Positions 46,536-58,765 of a stretch of 64,000 nucleotides of DNA are shown here, piece by piece. Numbering within the stretch: position 1 is the first letter of the stretch; every line of letters begins with the position of its first letter. Below the pieces are notes generated by a model. The model was not told the origin of the DNA and searched no databases. It saw only the letters and a list, made by a program, of their open reading frames with translations. This stretch comes from Callorhinus ursinus (lineage: Eukaryota; Chordata; Mammalia; Carnivora; Otariidae): the NCBI RefSeq assembly GCF_003265705.1, contig NW_020313044.1:6441184-6505183 (forward strand), written 5' to 3'. The translations under genes and the position numbers were made by a program.

Positions 46536-49079
46536 CCCCAAGAGCCCAAGGACTTCTGGTTTCTCCCTTGAACTTTGCTGAGAGTCCCGTGCAATGCCCC
46601 TTATAACATTCAATGGATTATAGGCAATCAGCCCTGGAAAGTAACTGAGAAACAACTTCATTCATTCACCCTTTCACTTATGCATAGGTCTCTGACCAGA
46701 AGGAGGCTGGTAAAAGTTGAAAAGTGGTTCTGCAGAGGTGGAGGGAGCCCTGATTTGTATCATCTGCCCATTTCTGTGGTGTAAATACTTTCCCATGGTT
46801 GCTTTCAAGCTGCCAACTTGTGAACTGGCTTTTGCAAAGTTTCAAGAACCTGACAATTGGTCTTTGTGAGTAGCTGCAACTCAGCTCTGCACACCACTGT
46901 GCGACACACCCTTGGTGCTTACAAACTAGTGGAGACACAGACAAGTAAATGAACCATTTTCATACAAGGTCGGAAGTACTGTTAACCGGGGGTGGAGGTA
47001 GGATGTTTTTGGCACTGGGTGAATGCAAAGAATGGGCATTTAACCTGGACATGAAAACAGAAAGAAAGAAAGAAAGAAAAAGAAAAAAAAAGCAATTGCT
47101 GTGGAATACTTGACACCAAAGATGCTGCTCTTTGGAAACACTTGTAGTTTTATACATAGAAATCTTTACTTTTTGTAGAAATATTTGTCCTCTCGTTGAC
47201 ACACTCCAAATGGTCAGTCGTTTGACCCAAGTATTTAGATGGTTGTTCTGGTTCTCTACTTTACTTGGTAAAAGGGAGTCCAATTTAACTCAAGATTTGG
47301 AGCTCTACTCTCCTTCCGGCTGATAACTGCTCCTGTGACCACAGGCAAGTGACTTGGTTCCCTGGGTATTAGTGTCTAAATGACCTAAGGAGTGTCAAGT
47401 GTGAGTGCTTCACTGTAAAAACTCCCAGTTGAAAGAGTTTTATTTAGATGAAGCCTCTTCTCTGTTCTTCTCAGTGAGGACTCTCAGACAACGGGCCCAA
47501 ATGACTAGATGGAATTCTGTACCCATGTATTATAAGCTCTTCCATTTTGTAATGCCTGGAACCATTGAGAGAAGACCCAATCTGAAGTAAAACTCCAGCT
47601 ACACTCCAAAACTAAAAACACCTATAAAATGCACAGAATTTCAAAAGCAAGATGGGACAGGAACACCAATGCCATGTGGATGGCCTTTTCAAAATGTCAC
47701 CAGCTCTAAAATAGCTAGCAGATGAAGACAAATCCTGAGACGTGCAGGACTCAAGAACCTTTCCGGCCCCATCTGCTGGGATCTGCTAAATTCTAATACC
47801 CATCCTCTCTGTAAATGAGACAGCGACTGGGACCTGTTCACACATCAGCTAGAAACACTGTTCGGGAAACATTAGTTGTGGCAAGAACAGCAATGGCCAA
47901 CATGTGTGTGGTCATCCTCACACCCCGGGGTTGTAACTGCTTTTCTGGTGTTGCTGACATGCAGGATCCCTAAGTATTTTCAGGTTTGCGTGCCTGGGTT
48001 CCCTGCTTCCCACGGGCAAGGCTGGGGTCTGCAGCTGGTTTCCCCGAGACCTGCTTTCCACAGTCATCCAGGTTCACTTTGCCCCTTCTAAGTCATCTGT
48101 GTGGGCAGGCAGCTCCGGACTGCTCCTGCACAAAATAGCAATTCCAAGCCTTGCCTCACTTCATTTTTAAGTGAGCCTTACATCCCCACAACTGGAGATG
48201 TGATTAATAAGAGGACCACAGCTGCAACCTGAAAATCTATTTTTACGGCTGTTCCAAACATATGCATTGGGTTCATTTGGAATTCATCCCTATGATTTTA
48301 GTTCAAAAGCAGCACCTAGCAGTCTTCAGAACATAGGGATGGTGAGCTGTGATGAAGGCCTTGTCGGTGTCTACAAAGCATAAATTAGATCTAGAGACTC
48401 AGATTCTCCACTCACACTATCCTTCCTGATGCGGTTAACCATTTAATGACCAAATCCATACATCGCCGTGTTGTCAACAAAATCTCCCTCCGCATCAAAA
48501 ATCTATACAATATCCGAGTCTATATGGCCCATTACAATTTTCTGGCAAAATATCAGTAACTGCACATTCAACCAGATTGACCTACAGGCAAAAAGGGTCA
48601 CAAATTTTGTCAGAGAGACCACAGGGAATCCTGGAGACTGTGGCAAAGTGGAAAGCTCTGGTCTTGTGTCCAGGAGGCAGCTTTTCCTTTGTTCTAGAAG
48701 AATACTGCCATGTGACAACACAACTCAGGGTTACAAGGGCTGCTAACATTTCAAAGGAAACCCATAACCTAAATGTTGATGTAAATCACCGCCATTTTTA
48801 ATGGTTCACAATTAATTCACTTTTCACTAAACCCATAGGCCAAACATCTTTGGGTCTGAATATGGCGCACAGACAACAGTTTGGAACCTCTGGAATTGAT
48901 GCAACTGCTTTCTACAACAACTTGTAATTTTAAAGATTTTGCCACATCTTATAAATGTTCTCAAACTTAACCTCTCACCACTGCCATGCACCCTTCTTTT
49001 TAAAAATGTATTTTATTTAATTATATGTTCAGGAAAGTGCATAAATCATAAGTGCTTAAGTACACAGTTTCACAAACTG

Positions 49080-49110
<31 letters not shown>

Positions 49111-50394
49111 CTGGTACTCTCAGTTCTGGAAAAAGAACATTACATGCATTCTAGAAGCCCCTTAAGGTCCCTACCCACCCCCACAAGATTAACCATAATT
49201 GTATACACTTTTCTGTTACCTTTTTTCTAAGTAAAGTCAAATTAATGAGTCAAATGAATACAGTCTGTGCATGAATTAGTTACAATAATGCAAACTGTGG
49301 GGTTGCTAAAAGGCAAAGTATATATATTGTTGCCATGTGGAGAACCTTGGTCTGATATTTCAGATAATTTATCAGCACAGTTTAATATAACAGCCTTGGC
49401 CAAGTTTTCCACTCCTTTTGTCCATACAAACAAAGCCAAAGGAAGGGCTTTCTATTCATCCACTTTATGTTACTTAATCCAGGTCATTTGAGCCAAAAGC
49501 TTCCCTAACTACATATGTAGATAAAATCCAAATCCATATGTAGTTTCCTAGTCTCTGTGAATTATCAAGATGCTAGCATAATTTTTTTCACGAAATTAAC
49601 TGTATGTATGAAAGACAGGACTTTGCTTCAGTGAATTTATTTATCTTAACCAAGTTTATGACAGACCATCAGGAAGCCCCGCTGCGCTCTGGCTTCTCAA
49701 TATGTTTTTCTTCAACCATCACCGAGCAGTTTAAATTTTTTGGTTCTCACATTTTTTGTTTTGAAAGCAACCTGAATCTGGCATCATATTTTTTTTAAGT
49801 GAGAAATAAATAATCTGTGAAGTATGTTACGGCACATTTGGCACAAGATACTAAAACAAAAAGACAGGGGTTTCTGCAGTTTGTGTCCAAACACACACCA
49901 GCAATGGTCCCGGTGAACTTACCATGGATCGCGATCACTTCCTGACTGAGTCAGTGGCTACACTTCTGCTCTGGCTTCCTGCTACAGTCCCCAGCTGCTC
50001 CTCCTCCATGCCAAGCTGCAGGGCAGAGAAATAGCTGCATTACGCTGCCACCACAACAGCCCCGCTGTCCATACGGATCTCTGCGTCACTGCATTGATGG
50101 ACCATCTCACCAAATGCCCTTTGAAATCCTACCTCATTAATAATCGAAGAAACACAATTCAAGAAACCCTGAGATGCCTTTTCACCTATCGAAGGTGAAG
50201 TTTGTTACTGTGAGGTTCATTAGTTTAGTAATAAGACCGATGCCTGGGGGGAAAGGGGAAATCTCATACAACGCTGGAGGCGGCATAAACCGCTACACGC
50301 ATTCTGTAAGGGAACATGTACCAAGTCCTGGGAGGCAGGACTTTGGTGTCCGTGGCTTTCCTCCAACCTGACAAAGGGGCTTTGCAATGGAATA
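46536..50394. other. Long unassigned stretch with small simple repeats
   Basis: About 3.9 kb in which I name no interspersed repeat and no gene. It holds a (GAAA)n patch (47060-47092) and an A-run plus (AT)n (49081-49107). Many short open frames exist on both strands (the longest, 46960-47283 minus, spans a simple repeat); none has a recognisable domain. Splice-site pairing cannot be judged here. Confidence 0.45.
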
Positions 50395-50864
50395 AAGGCT
50401 GCTAATCAGCTGGCTTTACGATAGGAGGATTATCCTATATTATCAGACAGGCCTAATGTAATTCCACAAGCCCTCAAGATCGAAGAGGAGGCCGAGAGAT
50501 GCTACAGCCTGGGAAGGATCTGACGCCACTGCTGGTTCTGAGATGTAACAGGCTCCACCTCAGCATGAGGAGTGGGCCCTCGGAGCTCAGGGAGGCAGGC
50601 CCCCACTGACAGCCAACAAGGAGACAGGGACCCAGGGCTACAGCTGTTAAGGAACTAAATTCTGGCAACAACAGGAGGGAGCCTGGAAATGGATTCTCCT
50701 CTGGAGGCTATGGGAGAGAAGGCACCCAGCTGACACCTTGATTCTGGCCTTTTGAGACTCAAAGCAGAGAAACCAGCCAGATCTGCTTGATAATAAATAA
50801 TAATAATAGATGAATGTTGTTTTTAATTCACTACATTTATCTTAATTTGTTATGGCAGTGTATT
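50395..50864 (+). mobile_element. MaLR-type LTR, diverged
   Basis: 'ggaggattatcctatattatcagacaggcctaatgtaatt', 'gaggccgagagatgctaca', 'ggaaatggattctcctctggagg', 'ctgacaccttgattctggcc' and 'attcactacatttatcttaatttgttatggcagtgtatta' run in the order of an old MLT1-like LTR. Subfamily uncertain. Confidence 0.65.
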
Positions 50865-51435
50865 AGCCACAGTTCTCCAGAGAAACAGAAACAATACGAG
50901 ATATATATATATATACAGTTGACCCTTGAACAACAGGGGCAGGCCTGAGGGCAAACAAAAATCCACATAAAACTTTGGCTCTCTTAAAACTTAACTACTA
51001 ATAGCCTACTATTGACCAGAAGCCTTACTGATAACACAGTTGATTAATACATATTTTGTACAGGTATTATATACTGTGTCTCACAGTAAGGTAGAGAAAA
51101 GAGCACATTAAAACATCAAAGGAAGATAAAATACATTCACCTACTATGTGGGAAAAAAAAAATCCCTGTATAAGCGAACCTGGGCCGTTCAAGGGCCAAC
51201 TGTACGTTTAAGAGGAGACTGATTCCAGGAATGGGTTCACCTAGTTAAGGGGGCCGAGGAGACCCCCAATCTGCGAAGTGCAAGCTGGAGGCTCCGGAAA
51301 GCGCCGGTATCATTCAAACTGAGTCCCAAGCCCTGCGACCCCAGGGACCTGTGGTATGGGTTCCAGCGTCAAGGGCCTGAGACCCAGGAACTCCGATGTC
51401 CCAGGGCAGGAGAAGATGGACCTCCTAGCTCAAGA
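50865..51435 (+). mobile_element. Second old LTR, split by a MER2 element
   Basis: Left part 'attagccacagttctccagagaaacagaaacaatacgag' and right part 'agactgattccaggaatgggttcac', 'caatctgcgaagtgcaagctggagg', 'cccaggaactccgatgtcccagggcaggagaagatgga' fit one common old LTR interrupted by 50916-51202. It overlaps the left edge of the CpG-rich block. Confidence 0.65.
50916..51202 (+). mobile_element. MER2-type (Tigger/pogo) DNA transposon, short form
   Basis: Inverted ends are clear: cagttgacccttgaac at the left and gttcaagggccaactg at the right, with TA on both outer sides (50914-50915 and 51203-51204). This is the signature of pogo/Tigger transposition into a TA target. Interior 'ttaacactact.. 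aatagcctactattgacc', 'ggtattatatactgtg'. It carries no transposase frame. Inserted into the LTR listed above. Confidence 0.93.
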
Positions 51436-51439
51436 ATGG

Positions 51440-51966
51440 GAAGAGGGAGAAGGACAGGGAGACAGAGGGGTTCGGGTTCAAGAGCGCCGGGGAGGAGGGT
51501 CCCGGGATCACCTCCGGGCGGGGGGTAGGGAGGGGGACACAGCTAAACTGCAGCTAGTCATAAGTCGGCAGGAGAGGCTGGGACACAATCTCGCCCTAAA
51601 CCCCACCCCTGGCGAGGCGACCCACAGTCGGGAAGGAAGTCAAAACCTGGAGCTTTCCCCTGAGGAGCATAGCGTTTGAAGCCCTCCGCAGGGACCCCTA
51701 CTTGGAAGACCCGCACCTGACAGCTCCTCCCCCAAAGGTCAAGCTTTGCAAAGCGAGGGTGCTCGGGCCATCAGACGCACAAACCTGAGAAGCGGCTGCC
51801 GGCGGGCTGGCGCAGGGACGCCCACGCTCCATGTCACCCGAGCTCATTCGCCACCTTCCAGCGCCGGCCTGAGGGGCGGGCGTCTCATCAGCCGCACAGC
51901 TAGACACCTGCCGGCCCTGGGCCCTCTCTTCCGGCTCTCCCGCCGCCTCCCTCAGCCAGGCGGGCA

Positions 51967-51970
<4 letters not shown>
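51440..51970. promoter_or_regulatory. CpG-rich block, candidate CpG island/promoter
   Basis: I count roughly 35 CG dinucleotides by eye in about 530 bases, far above the surrounding sequence. It includes a GC-box-like ggggcggg (about 51875-51882) and a G-rich block (51514-51538). No TATA box or recognised first exon is visible. Part of the left flank belongs to an old LTR. The (CT)n tract directly follows. A CpG island is plausible; promoter activity is inferred only. Confidence 0.45.

Positions 51971-52016
<46 letters not shown>
51970..52016. repeat. (CT)n microsatellite with a long pyrimidine tract
   Basis: About 23 CT units, followed by further T/C-rich sequence to about 52079. Polypurine on the other strand. 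Confidence 0.97.
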
Positions 52017-52017
<1 letters not shown>

Positions 52018-52018
<1 letters not shown>

Positions 52019-52525
52019 AACACTAGGCTTTTTTTCTTCTTTCCTTTTCCTTTTCTTTTTGTTTCTTCTCTTTTCCTGCAGGCATTCCTCTGCCTCATTC
52101 CAGCTGACAGGTGCCATCTTTTCTTTTTTTAATCTTTTTTTTCCCATTATATTTGTGCTTTTCCCTTTATATGTGTGGATGGATTGAAGTATATTTAACA
52201 CCACGTTGATAGAATGTTCTATCAACATAGGCAGCGCCCCAAAGGCCAAGAATAAAAGCCTAAGAGTTAGTTGCTCCACTGGGTTGGCAAAGGAGGTCCC
52301 TGAAAATTAGCCCTTCCAGGGTATAAATGAAGTGCCGGAGAAACATCCTGGAAACAGGGTGCTCCTGGCCTCTTCCCTTTACCATTGGTAGAAGGGGAGG
52401 GGCGTGTGCTTCGTGTTCATCTTACAACAAATGAAAGAGGGGGACTTCGAGGGGAACCTACAGAAAACGTGCTCCTTCCCTGGAGTTTGGAGGACACATG
52501 GGTTGGGGTGTGACACATGTCTTAG
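52018..52525. other. Unassigned sequence after the (CT)n tract
   Basis: Pyrimidine-rich until a CTGCAG at 52076-52081; then no gene or named repeat. A short inverted repeat around 52203-52226 ('cacgttgatagaatgttctatcaacata') gives a small hairpin. Confidence 0.4.
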
Positions 52526-52640
52526 TAATTCATTTATTCATTTATTCATTCATTCAGCCAATATTTACCAAGCCAACTAACATATGCTCTGCATTGTGCT
52601 GGGTAGTAGATTCTGGGCTTCACTGTTTTGTTAAACCTTT
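52526..52640 (-). repeat. L2 3' end
   Basis: Starts with (TTCA)n ('tcatttattcatttattcattcattcagcc') then 'aatatttaccaagccaactaacatatgctctgcattgtgctgg', the complement of the LINE-2 3' end with its tetranucleotide tail. Confidence 0.7.
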
Positions 52641-54084
52641 AATCTCATTATTTAAATAAAGGAACTGAAGTGAATTCTGAATGGACATTTATTCTTTTCT
52701 CAAGTCCATGTGTGTTTATTTTGAATAAAGGCCCAAATGTGAATTTGGGAATTTCCCCTGCCCTAACCTCAGGACATGTGCTTCACCCTCCCTCCAGTGC
52801 AAATGTGGAATAAATGAGTTAAGCCCCTTAATGCCTTTTATGCCCATCATCATGGTGATTGATTCAGGCATTGAGCATATGAACCTAACAGACCAGTAAG
52901 ATGCAGTGAAATCTTGGCTAGGACTCTTTGGGTAGAGGCAATTTCTCTTTTTCACTAGATGTGAACTTGAGAGTAAGCAGGAACTGGAGCAGTTGTAGCC
53001 ATTTTTGCCATTATGCAAAACCTCGGAATTGAGTCACTACAATGGAGAAAGCCTGGTGACATTGCTGGAGACCAGGATAAAGCCATAACTGAAGCCAGTC
53101 TTGCCCCTGCATTACTTAATATCTATGAGCTAATAATTGTCATTTTACTTAAGTCACTTTGAGTTGTGTAGTATAACTTGTAACAAAAAAATGCCCTCAT
53201 AATAACAACATTTCTATACTACTCCTTGTTTTCAACTCTAAAATGTTGAAAGGTTGAATTTAAGTCCTCAAAATAGAACCTCAAAGAGGAAAGGTAGTAT
53301 GATAATCTGCTATATTTAAAACTATATATATATATACACACACATTTCATTTTGAATATGCTAAAAATGAGTTTATATCTACAAATGTGCCTAAACTAGA
53401 ATTTTAAATCAAAATGCCCTGGGGACTGGGACTGTGTGATAAGCCAATGAAGAATGATGACAATGCTTTCCGTTCTCTTTTAAGCTTCTTGGATTAACCC
53501 TCGTTTTACTTTCCAGTTATGCACCACCCAATCTGAAGACTAGGTATAGGGAGAGAAAATGCTAGAAGGATAATGGAAGAGAAAAAAGTCAGCAATTATT
53601 CTGACACCTAAACATCTGTCAGATGCCTATGATCCCAGGAAGGAACTTGGATTTTAGTTACCAATTTCCTTTTTCAAATTTTCTTTAGAGTCTGTGCCTT
53701 CAATAACACACTGGAACACATCTTGTCATAGACTTAACATCTGGAATAAGGAAAGATTTCCCAAAGAACTTTTGGCTGCCTTATGCTCTCCTGGAGGGAA
53801 TTCCCTGGGAGTTAGGATGACAGCATGTTAAACAGCCATCACTCATCTATCTGCATGACAGTTCAGCATCTCACCACATCTGAGAATAAAAGAATAAGAG
53901 TGCCCGATTTTTGCAAGCTAACCTTGGGGTTATATTACTTGATGCCAAAAAATCCAGATTAAGATAAAAAACATGCAGTCAGCCAATCAGATATTCTCAA
54001 GTATCCAGATGTTTGACATCTTGTAAGCATAGCCTATGACGTCACTAATTGGATAATATAACAATTCCCATCCCCCCCTTGGTC
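52641..54084. other. Unassigned sequence with small AT/AC repeats
   Basis: A TATATATATA-CACACA tract lies at 53324-53344. Open frame 52716-53018 minus has no recognisable domain. No named repeat. Confidence 0.4.
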
Positions 54085-54205
54085 ATTAAGCATTTACTAT
54101 CATCTACATATGTGCCAGCCAAATAATATGGATTGATTCATACCATTTTTCCTGTCTCTCATGGAGTTCACTATCTAGTGGCATACAAGTTACACAGCAA
54201 ATGAC
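54085..54205 (-). repeat. L2/MIR-like fragment
   Basis: 'taagcatttactatcatctacatatgtgccagcc' and 'ctctcatggagttcactatctagtgg' resemble an ancient SINE/LINE fragment ('..catggagcttacattctagtg'). Confidence 0.5.
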
Positions 54206-55266
54206 AAGAAAATGTGTGAATGATTTATCAGATTAGGACACTTTCATGGCAAGGAAGTACTGCATTCAACTAAAAGCAACTTCTACTAGCTAATTCCATG
54301 CTTTTGTGAAAATTAGACAAAGATGCCGCATTTTCTAGGCAAAGACACTATATCAGAGCACACAGTGTGGTAAGCAGAGAGTAGCAGGGTACCCTGGTAT
54401 GGGGCAAAATCTGCACAATTATGCATGAACTCATGTGTTATAAATAATATTTTATAGAATGAAAAGTCTGCTGGTAAGAAATTCTGCAACACAAGATCTT
54501 CGTCAAGGACTACCTGGTTTCCAACTTCTTGCTCTGGCATCATTAGTATGTTGTCTCTTCTGGTTCATTCCCTCTTGGTTACAAATGAGCTGTTGCAGCT
54601 CTAAGCATAACTTCTTTGCACAGCTCTATCCAAAGTCGGAAGGGGAATCTTCCTGGATCAAGCTGTAAAAAGTTTTCCCAGAAAACCTTGAGAAAACGTC
54701 ACCTTATTTCTCATTAGCTAGATCATCTGCTTACTTCTAACTCAATCTTTAATAACAGAGAATGAATGACCAATTAGTTGGGACCAATCAAGATTCTCCC
54801 CCTGGAGACAAGGAGGCTATCAGATTCCCCTAACCCACAGAGTCACTCAAAATTCACAGAAGCAAGTTCTGGTTAGAAGAAAGAAGGATAGGATGGCTTG
54901 TGGGTTGATAATAAATAATGCCGACCACAGTGTCACTAAGAAATATAACCAAATTGCTATATGAGCAGGGGGGGGGGGAAAGACAATTCTTCCAACTTCC
55001 AAGCCCTGATTTTGGAATTGGCACTTGACACATGAGAATTCTTTCTCAGGTGAGTAAGGAATGGTAATAAACTCCAAAACAAAACAACAACAAAAAAGAA
55101 AAATTATTAATTTGAAGGTTATGATACCTTCTTATGAGACAAATGTTCTGTACACTTACACAGGTACCACAGAGAGACACTGTAGGAGAAATCTAAAAGA
55201 ATTTTCTTTTCATCTTTTTTTCAAAATGCCTATTTTTTTTTTTATTAAAACACACACATATAGAGA
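54206..55266. other. Unassigned sequence with a G-run
   Basis: A run of ten G at 54969-54978. No gene or named repeat. Ends in ACACACACATATAGAGA just before the L1 start. Confidence 0.4.
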
Positions 55267-57079
55267 GGGGGGCGGAGCAAGATGACGGAAGAGTAGGAGA
55301 CCTGGATTTCATCTGGTCTCAGGAATTCAGCTGAATAGGGATCAAACCATTCTGAACACCTACGAACTCAACAGGAGATCGAAGAAAAGAATAGCAACAA
55401 CTCTCTGAACAGAGAAGCGACCACTTACTGGAAGGTAGGACGTGCAGAGAAGTGAATCCGAGGCGATATTCGGGAGGATAGACGGCGGGGGAGGGGGCCT
55501 CCGTGGCCACTTCTGGCAAGTGATAGAGCCGCGGAGCACAAAATCGGAACTTTAAGAAGTCGGCTCCGCTGAGGGACGTCGCTGCAGTGGCTAAGCAGGG
55601 GGTGGAACCCTCGTGGGACAGTGTGGTCTCGGGACCCTCGGGGTCACAGAAAGACCGGGGGTGGGCAGAGCTCCCAGGTATCGGAGCGGGGAAGCCGGCT
55701 GCAGAGACGGAGCCGAGGCGTGGGCTCTCAGCTCAGGGTTGCCATAAACGGATCAGTGACAGTCGGGCCACTGCTCCTCCAGCAGGGACCAAACAAGCGG
55801 CAGATCCAGGGAGACTCCCCTTCCTCCCCTGGGAGGAGCGGCGCGGGAGCGCACCGCAGGGATCTGCTGGGTTTGGAGACTCCACATGGGGTCAGGTGCC
55901 AGAGATAGAAACGCTTGGTCACAGGCCGGGTGAGCACGGAGTGCGGCCGGAGACTGGGGAGATGGGAGTGATTGACTGCTTTTCTCTGGGGGCGCACTGA
56001 GGAGCGGGGCCCCGAGTTCTCAGCTCTTCCAGGCGGAGATTGGGAGGCTGCCATTTTCACTCTCATCCTCCAAAGCCGTAGGGAAAGCTTGCAGGGAACA
56101 AAAGCTCCTGAGAGCAAACCCGAGCAGCTTGCTTAGCCCGGACAGACAAGGGCGGGGCAATTCCGCCTCCGGCAAAGACATTTGGGGACCACGGCAACAG
56201 GCCCCTCCCCCAAAAGATCAGCAAGAACACCCAGCCAAGACCAAGTTTACCGATCAATGAGAATGGGAGAACTCCAGCGCTAGGGGAATACTGCACATAG
56301 AATTCATGCCTTTTTTACCATGATTCATTAGTCTTTCAAAGTTAATTTTTTTTACTGTTTTTTTTTAATTTTTTTTCCCTTTTTCAACCAACATCTTATC
56401 AATCCCTTTTTGAAAAAAAAATTTTTATTTTTCATTTTTAGAGTCATATTCTATCCCTTCATAGTAGTTACCCTTATTTTTGGTATATTTATATATATAT
56501 AAATTGTTCTCTCTTTAAAATTTTGAGATACAGTTTCTTCTAACAGATCAAAATATGCCCTAAAGCACTAGTGTATGGCTTTGTTCTACTCTCCTGCCAG
56601 ATCACATTCTCTCCCTTTTTTTTCCCTTTTTTTTAAATCCTCTTCTTTCTTTTTTCAAACAACTTCTTATCTTATCAATTTCGTTTATAAAATCTTTTAT
56701 AATTTTCATCTTTACAATCATCTTCCATTCCTTCATTGTATCAACCCTTATTTTTTACATATATAAGTCTTTCTTTCTTTAAAATTTTAGGAGGCATTTT
56801 CTTCTAAGAGACAAAAATACACCCAAAATCTAGTGTGTGGCACTGATCTATGCACTAGCCTGATCATATTTGATCATATTCTGTTTTTTTTTTGTTTTGT
56901 TCTGTTTTTCTTTGTTTTTATCTTTTTCTTTTTCTTTTTTCCTCTTTCTTTTTTCTTTCTTTCCCTTTCTTCTCCCCTGCTTTCAGGTCTTTTCTGATTT
57001 GTTTAAAGTATATTTTCTGGGGACGTGGTTAAACTGTTAGCATTTTCTTCTCTCATTCATCTATTCTCCTCTGGACAAA
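55267..57079 (+). promoter_or_regulatory. Carnivore L1 5' UTR (internal promoter region) of the plus-strand copy
   Basis: Starts ggggggcggagcaagatgac and is GC-rich with many CpG to about 56290, then strongly T-rich (56320-57060), before the ORF1 start. Full-length L1 copies carry their own RNA polymerase II promoter here. In primate L1 the corresponding start bears a YY1 site of caagatgg type; here it reads caagatgacgg, so that core is altered. G-rich clusters (55484-55499) may form quadruplex structure. The presence of the complete 5' end shows the original insertion was full length, although the 3' part is now missing. Confidence 0.85.
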
Positions 57080-57971
57080 ATGACAAGACGAAAAATATCA
57101 CCTCAACAAAAAGAACAGGAGGTAGTACCATCTGCCAGGGACCTACTCAATATGGACATTAGTGCGATGTTGGACCTAGAATTCAAAATGATGACTTTAA
57201 AGATACTAGCTGGGCTTGAAAAAAGCATGGAAGTTATTAGAGAAACCCTTCCTGGAGAAATAAAAACTAAAATCTAACCAAGTCGAAATCAAAAAGGCTA
57301 TTAATGAGGTGCAATCAAAAATGGGGGCACTAATTGCTAGGAAAAATGAGGCAGAAGAGAGAATTAGTGATATAGAAGACCAAATAATGGAAAATAAAGA
57401 AGCTTAGAAAGAGAGAGATAAACAACTACGGAATCACGAGGGCAGAATTCGAGAGATAAGCAATACGATAAGATGAAACAACATTAGAATAATTGGGATC
57501 CCAGAAGAAGAAGAAAGAGAGAAAGGGGCAGAAGGTATATTGGAGCAAATTATAGCAGAGAACTTCCCTAATGTGGGGAAGGAAACAGACATCAAAATCC
57601 AGGAAGCACAGAGAACCCCTCTCAAAATCAATAAAAATAAGTCAACACCCCGACATCTAATAGTAAAACTTACGAGTTTCAGAGACAAAGAGAAAATCCT
57701 GAAAGCAGTTCGGGAGAAGAGATATGTAACTTATAATGGTAGAAACATTAGATTGGCAAAAGACCTATCCAGAGACCTGGCAGGCCAGAAAGGACTGGCA
57801 TGATATCTTCAGAGCACTAAATGAGAAAAATATGAGGCCAAGAATACTATCTCCAGCGAGGCATTCATTGAAAATAGAAGGAGAGATAAAAAGCTTCCAG
57901 AAAAACAAAAACTGAAGGAATTTGCAAACACGAAACCAGCCCTAAAAGAAATATTGAAAGGGGTCCTCTAA
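57080..57971 (+). pseudogene. L1 ORF1 (nucleic-acid chaperone), broken
   Basis: L1 ORF1 normally encodes an RNA-binding trimeric protein of about 300 residues (coiled coil, RRM, C-terminal domain) that coats its own RNA. The ATG at 57080 opens a 65-codon frame that stops at 57277. Compared with the minus-strand copy, two bases are missing in the 'gaaataaaaacta' stretch (about 57259-57270), which explains the early stop. An in-frame TAG appears in 'aagaagcttagaaagag' (about 57404), and a further 2-base loss occurs near 57768. A readable RRM-type piece remains at 57540-57803. The end 'KGVL' stop at 57969-57971 lines up with the minus copy. Not functional. Confidence 0.88.
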
Positions 57972-58052
57972 GCAAAGAGAGAACCTAAAAGCAGCATAGA
58001 CCAGAAAAGAACACAGAAAATATACAGTAACAGTCACCTTACTGGCAATACA

Positions 58053-58747
58053 ATGGCACTAAATTCATATCTTTCAATAGTTACCCTGAATATAAATGGG
58101 CTAAATGCCCCAATCAAAAGACACAGGCTATCAGATTGGATTAAAAAACAAGGCCCATCCATATGCTGTCTGCAAGAGACTGATTTGAGACCCAAAGACA
58201 CCCCCAGATTGAAAGTGAGGGGGTGGAAAAAGATTTACCACGCTAATGGACACCAAAAGAAAGCTGGGGTGGCAATCCTTATATCAGACAAATTAGATTT
58301 TAAAACAAAGACTGTAATAAGAGATGAGGAAGGACACTCTATCCTACTTAAAGGGTCTATCCAAGAAGAACATCTAACAATTGGAAATATCTATGCCCCT
58401 TACATGGGAGCAGCCAATTATATAAGGCAATTAATAAGAAAAGCAAAGAAACACATTGACAACAATACAATAATAGTGGGGGACTTTAACACCCCCCTGA
58501 CAGAAATGGACAGATCATCTAAGCAAATGATCAACAAGGAAATAAAGACTTTCAATGACACACTGGACCAAATGGACTTCACAGACATTTTCAGAACGTT
58601 CCATCCCCAAAGGAATACACATTTTTCTCTAGTGCCCATGGAACATTCTCCACAAGAGATCACATCCTAGGCCACAAATCAGATCTCAACCAGTACCAAA
58701 AGATTGGGATTATTCCCTGAATATTTTCAGACCACAGTGCTTTGAAA
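58053..58747 (+). pseudogene. L1 ORF2, 5' part (endonuclease domain only), broken
   Basis: ORF2 has an AP-like endonuclease at its N-terminus, then reverse transcriptase and a cysteine-rich end. Here only the endonuclease part exists. From the ATG at 58053, 205 codons are open. Visible catalytic-site motifs are NINGL (residues 13-17), QETD (41-44) and GDFN (143-146, including the metal-binding Asp). The frame breaks near 58608, where the plus copy lacks four bases present in the minus copy ('ccaaaggaat' versus 'ccaaacaaaggaat'). The element continues as L1 in sequence to 58747, then stops abruptly at the join with the minus-strand L1. No reverse transcriptase remains on this strand. Confidence 0.9.
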
Positions 58748-58765
58748 GTGATTGAACTCAATCAC
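58748..58765. other. 18-base palindrome at the L1-L1 join
   Basis: The first bases of the minus L1 at the join read gtgattga-ac-tcaatcac, a perfect 8+8 inverted repeat with a 2-base centre. It is partly explained by the L1 stretch '..gtgaaataagtcaatca', which has mutated here. Confidence 0.85.

Noticed and set aside
52076..52110. Splice acceptor leading a real exon
   Set aside because: The pyrimidine tract and CAG look right, but no open, recognisable exon or donor follows; kept only as a remark in the CpG finding.
51698..52279. 193-codon minus frame and 128-codon plus frame across the (CT)n
   Set aside because: The frames are kept open by the CT/GA dinucleotide repeat and high GC; both strands are open at once, which points to composition and not coding.
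55587..56117. Open frames of 95-137 codons in the L1 5' UTR
   Set aside because: GC-rich 5' UTR sequence open on both strands; the 137-codon frame starts at a GTG. No evidence of translation.
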